From Phallusia fumigata (Eukaryota; Chordata; Ascidiacea; Phlebobranchia; Ascidiidae): a stretch of DNA of 64,000 nucleotides. The stretch's first letter is position 1, and every line of letters starts with the position of its first letter. The position numbers and the translations under genes were made by a program. The stretch covers positions 1 to 64,000 of the forward strand of contig QXVZ01011261.1 in assembly GCA_008931825.1 (NCBI GenBank). Reading direction: 5' to 3'. Of the stretch, positions 1-11,377 are shown in pieces. The notes beneath the pieces are model-generated. The model was not told the DNA's origin and made no database searches. It worked only from the letters and a program-made list of their open reading frames with translations.

Positions 1-1313
1 TTTTGTTTTTATTTGAAAATCCACATAATATTTTGTAATTTGAAGTATTCAGACTGAAAGCACTATACCTACTTTGTTGGGTTAAAAAAGGTAAAAGCAG
101 AGTTTCTTAAAGCATTCTAGACCAGTTACTCCCAAGGCTTTTGTTGGTCAGTATCCCTTGGGCATTTTTATTGGTTCATGTGTATCCCAAAAAGTTTGTC
201 ATATTTTAAGCTGCTAAGCATAAGCACCAAGTGCACAGCAGGGCAATTTTACCATTCCAACTTGTAAAACAATAAAAACCAGAGCAAATTGGAAAACGTA
301 CTACTCAGATTAACTGATTGCACTCACAAAAAATGTTAGGTAAGAACATTCATTTATGCCTTAAAAATTCAAAAAGTACTAGGGTTGGTTATCTATTTTC
401 AGACTGAACTGATAATCCTGGAAACAAAATTGTCGTCGTAATAAAATTACACTCTCGTTAACATCTTACTGTGAAACAATCAATACGATAGACTAAAATT
501 TTAACAACATTTACATTAAAAATCAAACTCCCAAAACTGTTACCTACAGAAATAATCTAATGATACATAGACTGTACGGAAAGAAACGTCTAATGGAGAC
601 GTTGGAAATGCATGTACCATTGTAAAAAAATTTAAGCAAGTTTTGTAAAGCAACGTCGTCAGATAAATATTATCTCGCCACCAATTGTAAATTGCAATGA
701 AAACTTTAGATAACAAACAATCCAATTCAAGCGTAACCGGGTTGCCTGGAAACGGCTCTCGTTTAATAAAACATCCGCACCAGTAAGGCGCAAATGTTTT
801 ACATCGAATTTGTATCGAGCTTACCGACAGCAAAATAAACAGAAACTGTTGCGATAAAATATATTATGCAATACTGTTCCTAATTTTAAAAACTACAACT
901 TTTTTTTAATTAAAATTAGGGGTCACAAGACTAAAGTTAGAAAAAAATCACTGTTTACAATTCGAGTTCAGGACGATTTGCCCTATTTTCAGACCGTGTG
1001 CTCAGGGCTGGATTAACCCATGATTGACCATTAAGCAAAAAAGGGACGTGCTTAGGGCAACAAGGGAAGGGGAGCACCACAGGAACTTTTCATGACCGAA
1101 ATTTTTTTGTTAAATTTACATTTTGAATTACACATATATATGTTGGCAACTGTGACAGCTAATCAATAGGCACTGAGGAACTGTAGCAGAAGTTATCACG
1201 AATTAGCACATTAACCCAATCTATTATTTTTTTGCCTATTTGCGTAGGACTTAATAGGTAGTGCGAATTGTTTGGAAGTTCTTGTCCACACTCGCACTGC
1301 CTGGCGGACGAAT

Positions 1314-1790
1314 TTTTAAAAAAAATCCGTGAGCCAATGCCCACCCCTGCTTTATACTATATTTGCGTGCATCACGTAGCTTTGACACTTTGACAATTAA
1401 ACATGTTTTAAAGCAAACGATTTTCTAATTACCTTCCGGTTTTATGCAAATGGCAGCGAACTTGCACGCAATTATTATGAAAATAACTAAAAATGAGAGG
1501 TGGCCGCCACCGTCCGCCATGTACTCGGCGCCTATGGGTCGCCAGTGATATGNTTTTAAAAAAAATCCGTGAGCCAATGCCCACCCCTGCTTTATACTAT
1601 ATTTGCGTGCATCACGTAGCTTTGACACTTTGACAATTAAACATGTTTTAAAGCAAACGATTTTCTAATTACCTTCCGGTTTTATGCAAATGGCAGCGAA
1701 CTTGCACGCAATTATGAAAATAACTAAAAATGAGAGGTGGCCGCCACCGTCCGCCATGTACTCGGCGCCTATGGGCCGCCAGTGATATGC
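1314..1790. repeat. Direct duplication at single N (1553)
   Basis: Bases 1314-1552 and 1554-1790 are nearly identical, differing by a 3-base indel and a substitution, and are separated by one N. This is the signature of overlapping contig ends or alleles joined without merging. Confidence 0.85.
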
Positions 1791-2016
1791 CCCAACAGCG
1801 TTGTACAGTCTTGCAAGCAAGCACAGTGACAGCGTAAAGTAGGCTTTCTTTTAAATATGTTTTTGATCAAAAATAGGACATTTCGTACAGGATCACTTAC
1901 CGGTCGTGACCACTTGCGAATTGGCAGGAATAATCGGTTAGAACATTTTCAAGTTACAGTGCTTTGTCGAAGCTCCGGTGTCTGTAACGGCGCAGTTACT
2001 GGAGAACCCAACTATG

Positions 2017-2461
2017 CTGTCATGTCATTTGACCTATCCACACCTAAAATGTATTATACCACTTCTAAAGATCACAGGTCCGTACACGCGCCCAATCGTT
2101 ATGTTTACATTCCAAGGTTGGCCACATGCAGTCGCACAGTTTTAATCACATTGTAGTAAAGGCATACAGCTCTTGAAACTATCTGACAGGGTTTCTTTCG
2201 GTGGTCTCTTTTTCTGTCGAACCCCAATCTCCTTCTCTNCTGTCATGTCATTTGACCTATCCACACCTAAAATGTATTATACCACTTCTAAAGATCACAG
2301 GTCCGTACACGCGCCCAATCGTTATGTTTACATTCCAAGGTTGGCCACATGCAGTCGCACAGTTTTAATCACATTGTAGTAAAGGCATACAGCTCTTGAA
2401 ACTATCTGACAGGGTTTCTTTCGGTGGTCTCTTTTTCTGTCGAACCCCAATCTCCTTCTCT
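2017..2461. repeat. Direct duplication at single N (2239)
   Basis: Bases 2017-2238 and 2240-2461 (222 bp each) are essentially identical across one N. No gene is affected. Same probable assembly origin as the other single-N duplications. Confidence 0.85.
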
Positions 2462-4239
2462 ATAACGAGTGGAAGCGTCCCACCAACATTTCCAACGCCT
2501 TGATGGTGTAGCTGCAGCGCGTTCTACTTTGATCCACCAATTGTGTGCTTTTTTGCTATTACCGTTTTAACGTTACGCAGCTGTCTCCGGCTTGGTGATT
2601 GTTTAAGTGCTATTGTGTCGCTGTGATTTCTTACCGAAACGAAATAAACTCAACTCACCTTAAATCTGTTTTTGATTTAAGTGCTTGTATACAGAGGGCT
2701 GTAGTTGTGCGGTGTCTGGAGCACGATATTACGCAAGGATAACGTTACAAGCAAAATTGACTAACCTTTTTTAGCCAATGTGATGTATGAACAAAAGAAT
2801 TGTGTAACTGCTCGTAAAACAAATGCATTTGTTGGTATTTGTCATCGGCCGCACGGAGGAGCAAGGGGGGCACTTGTCCCCTTCTGGAATTCCGAAAAAT
2901 TTACTTTAATTATTTTTTCTGTTCTATCAAAAAAAATTCATGCTTGAAAAAGGATGTAGGTGGTCGGTTCGCCCCACCCCCTGGAAATTTTTCTGCCGGC
3001 GCCCATGGTCACCGTTAAACAGCTTTAACTATTCCAAAAGCCAGTAAAGATAATGAATTAGCCTGAGCAAAAGGCACAATTAATGTATTATTTAGCAGCT
3101 AGGAACTTGCTTCAGCTTACAAACAGTGCACAGCGTGATTCATAACTAAACTTATTAAGTGTCAAAGAAACTAAATATTGTCACCATAATTGTTTTCAAC
3201 CGTTTTGTTGCATTGGAACGTAAGTTATGATACCAGTCAAAAGCAAACCGTGAAAGTAAAGTTGCTTCAGTTTTACTACCAGATTTAATTTAATAAGGAA
3301 TACGCTTGACGCGACTGTATTTCTTAAAAATGTTAACCAGAGACCACAACGGTATTAACAAGTCACCGTTCGGGGTACGAAATCCGATGATTATGGATAA
3401 ACTATATCAAGCAGGAGCAACGACCTTAACTAGCCACTTTAGTGGAATCTCAAGTCAAGCGCTACGACGGTTCGAATTTCTCTTTTTGGGTTCAACGTCC
3501 AGTGTTTTACTTTTGAAAGCGAGCACGTTACAACGCGGGTTGAAATTTCAAAAAGTAAAAAGTAACCACCTCAAACCAAACGTCATTAGGTTCGGACGGC
3601 GGCCCGCGCATTTTTCTTTTTCTCACCTGGTCATATCACTTGTACACAAATCCCAAGCCAAATTAAGTCGTTTCGAAGCTGATACCAGAGTTGAGCCTTC
3701 CCAGCATTTTTACCTTAACAACGCTGTACCTTTTCCACAGCAGTGCTAACCGTTACAAACAGTGAACACAATTCAAAGAAAATGTCCCGTGTTTATCGAT
3801 ATGTTGCCATCAAATTAAGCTGATTTACAGTAGTTTTTTTACGACTCCGATTCTTCACCAAGCTAAATAGAAAGATGACAGGTAGAACATACGACTTTCA
3901 TCATCTGCACAAAATCAATTAAATTTACACTGCTTTTATCATCAATTTAAAAATTCGTTGAGCAAACAGAACAGATTCAGAAATATATGTAGTTTATCAC
4001 ACATAAACAACAAGCATATGTGGCATGGATAAAACACTTTGTGCTCTTGAGAATTTACACAGGACTAAGCAAATAGAGTTAAATTTTACTAACATGCAGA
4101 AGGTTGATATGCACTAAATTATCTTTTTTCATTTAGCGGCTGTAGGTTGTAAAAAACATACCAATAAAAACATGAAGTGTCACAAACTGATGTCTTAATG
4201 TCATAGAAGCATGTTTCGTGTGTAAAGTGATAAAACGTT

Positions 4240-4245
4240 TTTATT
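4240..4245 (-). terminator. Candidate polyadenylation signal of UBE2R
   Basis: AATAAA on the minus strand about 115 nt beyond the UBE2R stop codon. It is the nearest canonical signal downstream of the gene; use is inferred from position only. Confidence 0.4.
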
Positions 4246-4359
4246 TTTGCAAGTTTAGTATAAAAGAAGCAACTCTGGAAGATACGTTACATTTCATGTG
4301 TACAAGAGGGTAATCAAGAAGTTGCCCATAAAATAAGAGAAAACATATTGCAATGTAAG

Positions 4360-7300
4360 TTAAACTTCATCATGTGCTCCACTGTCATCATCACCATAAT
4401 CTTCATTGTCATCATCATCATCATCGTCTTCATATTCTTCGTTTAAACCATAATCGTCATCATCATCTTCAAAAAATATGTCTGTAATGTCATTTGAGGC
4501 ATTTGAGTCCTTGCTTGGAAGTCTTGTCTTGATGCAGTATTCTGATACAGTTGTGGGTACAACAACACCATCCTTTTCTGCATCTTTTCTCGAATCATCA
4601 ACTTGTTTTCTGAATTCGAACAAATTATGCAAAAAGAGTTACATTGCTTGTCGGAATTATCCAACACAAAATAATCATTTTTGAAATATTGAAATAACTT
4701 TTAAGATAAAAAATTAATTCAGCAAAGGAGTTGAACAAATATGAAGGTTAATTTTTTCATTACATTTACTAACAGCTACAAGCAATAGATGGCAACAACA
4801 TTTAATGCAGTAGAATGTGTGAGGAAAACACAATCAACAGTAATAAAGCATTACCGGATAATGTTTTCATATTCCTTATCAGATCCACGAGATTCTTTCC
4901 ACCTTCTGTACATAACTGATGCATCTACATTAGCAGGGGAATAGGTGTTTGGTTCATTCAACAGGGAAATTACACTCAGAAGGATTGTACTGAAAAAAAG
5001 ATAAAGTTATAACTTGTGTTTTGGCAGAGTTCATCCAACAGTTTTTTAAAACTTACCGAACACTCTGTGTGGGGTTCCATCTTTCTGACGGTAGTTCCCC
5101 ACTTTGAGGGTCATTTATAGGGGAATGAAGTATTGATATACATACCTCACCATTCTGCAAGACAAAAAGTTCGACATAATACAGGTCTAACAGAACAGAC
5201 ACACAGTTAAATTACTTCCTTGCATTTGATCCATAGAAAATTTGTTGGTAAATATACATGTAAACTTTTTAAACACAAAGTCACAGGAAATTTACATGGC
5301 AAAATTGTTTGTACACCTCTCACAGGCCTTGTGTACTGTAATTCACATATAAGTGTGCAGTTATTATTGGCCTGCATGAAAGCTTCCGGCAGATCCCAGT
5401 AGCGAACATGCGCAACCATTTTATACAAAGTTAAATCTAATTTACGAGCTATCAGTTACAACTAGGTATCCCATGCTAAAAAGTTTTTTATGCAATCGGA
5501 TTTAGTACACAAGCCCCCACCAGGGATTGATTATAATGGACACAGAACAACCAGAAACTTCATCTAACAAACATATCAGCAATATTTTATATAACTTCGT
5601 TGTCCTCAAACTACCTCAAATGTTGGTTGCAAAATAGCTATGACCCTAAAGCAAAAGTGTTTTGCAAAAAGAAATAAAAGTGAACTGGGTGAAAAAATTC
5701 TTAGTGCCTTGGGCTTTCCTTAGTGCCTCGAAACAATTCATCTTCCTTCAATACCTGGAACTCCCCCCCCCCGGTTGATCCCACCAGCATTCCCCCAGTT
5801 GAATTTTACACACTGTGCCAAAAATGTTACCATACTATGTACCCAGTGGCACAACTTGCGGGAGTTAAATGGGGTAGGAAACAAACTACCAAAATAAAAA
5901 ACGCTGAGGTCGTAACAGGTGATCCTTTTGAGGACGCTTGGCCCATTTGCACATGTCTCCCTTTCCATCTGTCAATGATAGGGGTGTACTACCTTTATGC
6001 TAATGCTTTATGCTAAAACTTATTTTGGAACAAACAACTGTAGTAAAATAATTTTTCCAGCCGAAGAGTTTTCATCAATGCATGACCGCCATTACATGCA
6101 CTTAAACATAAATGTGCACGGCCACAGGTTGTGCACCACCGGTCTATGCCTACAGTAACACAATAATTAACTTTTACAGCTTTTAAAATTGCTGATAACC
6201 AATTTATTTAGCGATCGTTTGGAAACATTTATTAAAACCCACTAAAATTGAAACATATATTCACCAATATATTCTGGCTTTTTGTAGAGTCTGTAAGTTT
6301 TAAACTATGCAAGCGAATTAGTTCACACTTCCGTTGTGTGTTATCAATGCGTGCGTCCTCGCAGAAACGAAATACATCGCAGAAAATTAATAGTGTAGGG
6401 CTTGATGTTAGAATTATGACAGATGTTTCTCAGATTCAAACGAGAGCGAGTGTATTAGCCGCATTATACACATAGACCCAGCTGGAAAAGGACCAGGCAT
6501 GCTGACAAACCTACCCCCTAGTTGCGCCCATGTATGTATCCTATCTCTTGTGAGCCTGTGTCACATAATGCCTTGTAACTAGAGAGGTGGCATTCTCCAT
6601 ATTTTCATTCCATACACTACCACCCCAAATTGATGTTTTCCACATGTACTATTTCCTTTATTATGTTGGATATATATTCAATGTCTNTTTCCAACATATG
6701 GCCTGCAAATAAATAAAAATGTCGGAGGCAAAAAGGGAGTGCAAAATGGGTAAACCAACCCAAACCTAGAGAAGTAACATTTTCCACATTGCCATTGCGC
6801 ATACACTATGACTCCTTAAATGACATTTTCCACATATACCATTTCCTTCATTACATTGGGTCATTAATTTCCGAGTGAAAACAATAAGTGTTCCCTTCAT
6901 GGAGGGAAACCAATAACTACAAACGAAGTGTCGCAGTATTCCAACACACATGTCAGAACTTTCTGTAAGAGCATGTTGGTTATTTCCTTTGCTATAATTT
7001 TGACTCGCTTCCGCCTATATGTTTTTTATCCAGCCAAAGAGTTTCATCATTGCCCAGCCGCCATTACATGTACTTAAATAAACATGTGTATGGTCCCATT
7101 CAAAGGTGTAGGTTGTGCACACCTGGTCTACATCTACCATAACACAATCTTTAACGTTTCCAGCTTTTAAAATCACTGATGAAAACTTTGCAGCATCACT
7201 ATTCATTACCATTATAAATGTGTTGCCATGTAATTGCCGAAGCAAACAAATAGTGTTGTATCAGTGCTGCTGTGTCTGCGAGAAAAAACGGAGTAAAATT

Positions 7301-10300
7301 ACAAGCAGACGCATTTCGGTTATGCTGCATAATCACCTAAACCAGTGATGTAATATAAACAGCTGAGCTTCGTCCATCATAAAACAAGACANGAAAGCAA
7401 AGTTATTGTAATGTATCACCTTTACAACGTTATTTAGCAGACACATTTTGGTTTACGCTACGCAATCACCTAAACCAGTGAAGTAACATGGCCAGTTGAG
7501 CTTTGTCCGTCATAAAAAAAGACAATTAAAATGAAATGCCCGCCTGGCTGCACCCTATGAACGCCTGTTTATGTTTGAAGTAATAGTCTGTGACCAACCG
7601 CTGAGCGTTGCGCCGCTTGAGTCGTAAAATCGTTAATCACTCCCTGAGTCAGGTCGTTTTGCATTTGGGGCAAAACCGCCAGCTGTTATACACGTATTTG
7701 CGGCTGCAAGGGTAAATACTAGACCGATCAGGCTAAAATTTTAAACAACCTTTAAGAAGCACCCTACAAATCTACGCCCTAAATTTCAATACATNAAACG
7801 GCAATATTTAACAAAGTAAGTTACCTAGAAGTTTTCCATTTTAATAGCTGGTAGAATGCAATGTATTGTAATGTATTTTGTGACTTTTGTTTTGATTCAC
7901 CCATTTTTTTACCTTTTTAACGCCCAAAATTGCGTTTTTTCTTGACAAGTTTGTTCCCACGTTTTGGTCAAGAAAGAGTCGTTCAAATTTCTTTGTAATT
8001 TTACACATGATAGATGGGTATCTGAAGTTGTGCACTGACAACTTTTTACTAGTGATGCACCGAATCGGCTAAATTAGGTTCGGACCGAAACCGAATATTC
8101 GGCAGTTTTTGCCGAATAAATTCGGCAGAATCAACCGAATCATTTGTGACGTCACGCAAATCCATGCGCTACGCTTTTGACATAATCACATGATATTGCT
8201 GCTAGGCAAACAGTGGTGCTAGAATGTAATAGTTGTGTTATATTATTATCTTGTGCTGTGGGTTTAAAGATTGCCATGGCCGTCGTTGCCAGCCTCCAAA
8301 TGAGCTACGATATTTCGCTGGGTGTGGACAAAACGATATTGCTTTAACAAATGCTAGTTGACACGATAAATAAAACAATAATTGCCTTGTCTGTAACAGC
8401 AAAACATATACCATCTGACATTTAAGTCCTCGTTTTAAAAACGAATATCGCATTAGCAATTACGATTACTTTAACTTGCCCTAAACAACAGGATAACAAA
8501 AATACTCTGCGCAACAGTTTAATTGTTACGAAACAAAATAACCATAAATCCTTTGTTGTATTTTTTCATTGTTAGACTTGTTAGTTATAGCGCAGTTTGA
8601 AAGATTGTGTAGTACGTAGGCGGAAAGACTCGTGCCTTAAAGCAAGCATCGCTTTAAGTGATTATCAAATGAGGCCCGGACACTATTGTTGGTGTTCCAA
8701 AACGTTCTTTTTGCTGCGAGTAAAGGTTCGGTTTCAGCCGAATCGCAACAGATTATTCGGCCGAAACCGAATCTTTGCCAAAATCGCCGATTCGGCCAAA
8801 TAAATTCGGCAAACCGAAGCTTTGGTACATCACTACTTTTTACCCCAGTTCACCCATCGGTTCACCCACATGCCCCCAAAATGTAAAATTNGTTTACTGA
8901 AGAACTTGTACACACCACCCTGTTGTACTGCAAAAAGAACTATTAACCGTTATGACAAGAACTAGTTAGTACCTCACAATAACGATTATTAAAAGAAATA
9001 TTTGGTTATGATGTCACAAATAGAATATAGTATCTTACAAGCTACACTCCAGTCAGTCTGGTCATAAACCTGTTTATTTATTGTGATACCTGATCATAGG
9101 CTTATTGTATTGCGGTATCTTGTACACCCTTTAAAATTTCTGGTACACCCTGGGGTGTACAATACACCCGGTTGAAAAGCACTGGTTTAGAAATCAATTT
9201 TAAAAATTTAAACAAAAAGTAAACATTTTCATTCCCCATTCACAGCTAAATCATTTGTTACATCATGTCAATTTTAATCTAAATGCCAAAAGCATGATTT
9301 AAACCCCACAGCCACACCAACCAATAGTTTAACTTGTAGTGACCTTTGGCTGAGCCACATCAAACCTCATAACAAACTAAACAGCCCTTTCCACGTAACC
9401 TATCGTCTTTTGCAGCATTATTTAGCAAGCGCATTTCGGTTCACACTACACAATCAGGTAAAGCAATGGTGTAGTATCAACAGCTGAGATTCGTCTGTTA
9501 TGAAACATGAATGTCATTTTGCATTTGGGGTAAAACAGTCAGCAGTTAAACACATATTTGCACCTGTAATTACTGGACAGATTAGGCTAAAATGTTAAAC
9601 AACCAATGAGAAGCACTACATTACCTTGTTTCAAATTTCAATACATTTGGATTAATGTGTCTTGAGTAAACAAAAACAGAATATTTAAGATTAGAAAGGT
9701 AAAAATGGGCATACAGGGGAACAAACTTGAGTAAAACAAAAGAGTTACACTGTATTTAAAGTCTGTCTTAACTACTGATGCTTGCACATAGTATTGCAAG
9801 ATGCAAAAGGTTTTACGCTGGAAAGGATAAATAAAAACCCTGTGCCATAAAGATTTCGTTACACATTTTCTTTGTTACCCCTCATGCATCCAAACACACA
9901 TTTTACTTTATTAGCCCTAGGGATGGGCAATTTAGAATAGTAAACTATTCTAGAACATTCTAGAATAGTTACTAGTTAACTTTTCCTGCTTCATTGCTGG
10001 TTCACAATCAGTCACTTAAAGTTTTTCTTTTTCTGGGCAATTTCCATACTGCACTTTAAAAGTTTGCCAAACATGTTAACGAACCAACTGTGAATGATTC
10101 TTACCTTAACAATGGAATAAAAACAACATCGGCATGTGTGTGCATTATGCGTAAATGCACATAGTTGATCGAAAATTTTTTTCTGCGGGTGTGTGCTAAT
10201 TGCACCACTGTTGCTTGCGATAGACGAATGTATTTACAAAACGAAAACACGGGAACGAGTAAAATCATAAAGTTTGCAAATGCGATATAAGCCGAATCCT

Positions 10301-11355
10301 ATTTTGGATTCGGATAGTTTAGGATTCGAATCATCCGGATTCGGTATTCTGAATTGCCCATCCCTAGTTAGCTCTCCTGCATTTGAAACACAATTTGTTC
10401 CATTTAATACCCAAGTTACTCAGTCCAAAAGTTTGATTCGTGACAAAAAAATAATTTTAATCAATCTATTTCGGCAAAATGCTGTAAACAAATCGCCACC
10501 TGATTAAAAAAACGAAGTGAAAACAAATAAAGCGAAAATGGGACTCATAATTACCTCATAAATATTTGAATGAAACATCTTAGACAGAAACCGAAATGTA
10601 GGAGGGGAGTATGGATAGTCATTAGGAAATTTCATGATGGCCTACAACAAAAGATAACATTAGTGGTATTAATCTTACCATGTCAATATGATGCTGTAAA
10701 AAATAAGATTCATACAACAGGTTGTTGCATGTTGAAAATTATTGGCAAGTTTTAGAGTATGATTCATAAATTCAAGCATTGCTCAGTATTCAATGTCTAT
10801 TTCACATTTCTTGATTTAGTGATAGGAGTATAAATTTTGATAAATGACATATATGGAGAAAATGGCCAAAAATGTTAGAATGATAGGATAAAATGGCAGG
10901 CATTTAAATTTTTTAGATGACTTAGTTAATAATACAAGAAATAAAAAGTAAATGTAATTTAGCTTACCCTGAAATATCCCCCAGCATAAAGTGTGTCTGG
11001 AGGGCCATATAAAGCTACTTTCCATTGAAAAATGTCACTGTCATCAACCAGTGCAATCGTAAACCCTTCCACAGGCTGTTGTTGCAGCTTTTTAAATTCA
11101 CTTTGTAAAATTTTATTTGCACTACTAGTCATGGTTCTGAAGAAATGAGCAACANTACAAGAAATAAAAAGTAAATGTAATTTAGCTTACCCTGAAATAT
11201 CCCCCAGCATAAAGTGTGTCTGGAGGGCCATATAAAGCTACTTTCCATTGAAAAATGTCACTGTCATCAACCAGTGCAATCGTAAACCCTTCCACAGGCT
11301 GTTGTTGCAGCTTTTTAAATTCACTTTGTAAAATTTTATTTGCACTACTAGTCAT
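4360..11355 (-). CDS. UBE2R: Ubiquitin-conjugating enzyme E2 R (CDC34 type), 5 coding exons
   Basis: Coding exons, first to last on the minus strand: 11355-11191, 10641-10555, 5154-5057, 4989-4855, 4609-4360; all junctions are GT-AG with matching phases. The product is about 244 residues (human UBE2R1 is 236). It shows the E2 fold with PVEGF, the YPYSPP motif, catalytic Cys89 in VCISILH, and the CDC34-specific acidic loop ending [12 protein letters not shown]. After the loop come [13 protein letters not shown] and a C-terminal tail almost entirely Asp/Glu. In this family the tail and loop support binding to SCF RING ligases and K48 chain building in nucleus and cytosol. Oddity: the usual HPN triad near the active site reads HSN (KMFHSNIYE), with the Asn kept. 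The start was chosen because a strong acceptor (TTTCTTCAG) ends 4 nt before the ATG, suggesting trans-splicing or a 5' UTR intron. Exon 1 has a second copy at 10968-11132. Confidence 0.95.
6576..6960. mobile_element. Miniature-element copies with CTAGAGAGGTGG-type end
   Basis: Two adjacent related pieces start near 6580 (ctagagaggtggcattctcc) and 6768 (ctagagaagtaacattttcc). Both have the internal run 'catacacta' and 'accatttcc'-like blocks, and the second ends near a cttcatggaggg palindrome. The same landmarks occur reversed at about 56430-56795 and on both sides of the N gap at 24243-25100, so this is a dispersed non-autonomous family. Exact ends are uncertain. Confidence 0.5.
7796..8890. 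mobile_element. Dispersed repeat copy interrupted by a hAT-like insertion
   Basis: Bases 7796-8041 carry landmarks (gttacctagaagtttt, gtttgttcccacgttttgg, gaagttgtgcactg) shared, in the same orientation, with the repeat left of the N gap at 24300-24509. The remaining part (cacccatcggttcaccca, cccccaaaatgtaaaatt) resumes at about 8844. The 786-bp element at 8050-8835 separates them, so the host copy is older than the insertion. Confidence 0.7.
8050..8835. mobile_element. hAT-like non-autonomous transposon with 8-bp target duplication
   Basis: Terminal inverted repeats are TAGTGATGCACCGAA at the left and TAGTGATGTACCAAA read inward from the right. The flanks are the identical 8-mer CTTTTTAC at 8042-8049 and 8836-8843. 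Many copies of CCGAAT/ATTCGG lie near both ends, as expected of transposase-binding subterminal repeats. No transposase reading frame is present, so it depends on an autonomous relative. The 8-bp duplication is the hallmark of the hAT superfamily. Confidence 0.85.
9918..10366. mobile_element. hAT-like miniature element, perfect 15-bp TIRs
   Basis: The left end TAGGGATGGGCAATT and the right end AATTGCCCATCCCTA are perfect inverted repeats. Flanking 8-mers ATTAGCCC (9910-9917) and GTTAGCTC (10367-10374) match at 6 of 8 positions, suggesting an older insertion. The interior has no coding capacity but has palindromic TCTAGAA and GGATTCG/CGAATCC blocks. It lies in the UBE2R intron just outside exon 2. 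Confidence 0.8.
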
Positions 11356-11377
11356 GGTTCTGAAGAAATGAGCAACA
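10933..11377. repeat. Direct duplication at single N (11155) spanning UBE2R exon 1
   Basis: Bases 10933-11154 and 11156-11377 are near-identical 222-bp copies, each containing the whole first coding exon of UBE2R and its donor site. Interpreted as an unmerged allele or contig overlap. Confidence 0.85.
10968..11132 (-). other. Second copy of UBE2R exon 1 (probable assembly duplicate)
   Basis: This 165-base stretch has the same coding content as UBE2R exon 1 at 11191-11355. It sits in a block of about 222 bp (10933-11154) repeated directly at 11156-11377 with one N at 11155 between. A real tandem duplication of a first coding exon cannot be excluded. The single N exactly at the join, and the same pattern elsewhere in the window, point to two alleles placed head to tail. 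Only one copy should be counted in the gene. Confidence 0.85.

Larger units (their letters stand above)
1..4239. other. Non-coding stretch left of UBE2R
   Basis: No convincing exon was found. It holds two single-N duplications (1314-1790 and 2017-2461). It also holds transposon-like ends: a piece starting CAGGGCTGGATTAACCC near 1003, and a GC-richer fragment at about 2848-3005 with CACCCC / GGCGCC motifs. The segment around 2560-2650 is the reverse complement of a repeat also present near 12120-12180. Open frames here, the longest 147 codons at 3306-3749, have no recognisable domain and no supporting splice structure. Confidence 0.6.
5155..10554. other. Long UBE2R intron filled with repeats
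   Basis: This is the 5.4 kb intron between UBE2R exons 2 and 3. It contains a miniature-element family marked by CTAGAGAGGTGG-type ends near 6580 and 6766, a mid-repetitive family seen near 6055-6200, 7018-7190 and 9415-9650, a CiMITE-like copy (7796-8041 plus 8844-8890) split by a hAT-like insertion, and another hAT-like element at 9918-10366. Single Ns lie at 6687, 7392, 7795 and 8891. No extra exon was recognised. Confidence 0.7.

Noticed and set aside
3466-3482. tRNA-like GGTTCGAAT (B-box)
   Set aside because: No fitting A-box, acceptor stem or anticodon arm could be folded around it.
3306-3749. 147-codon open frame on the plus strand
   Set aside because: No recognised domain, low-complexity free but gene-like splice context absent, and composition similar to surrounding non-coding DNA. 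Treated as chance.
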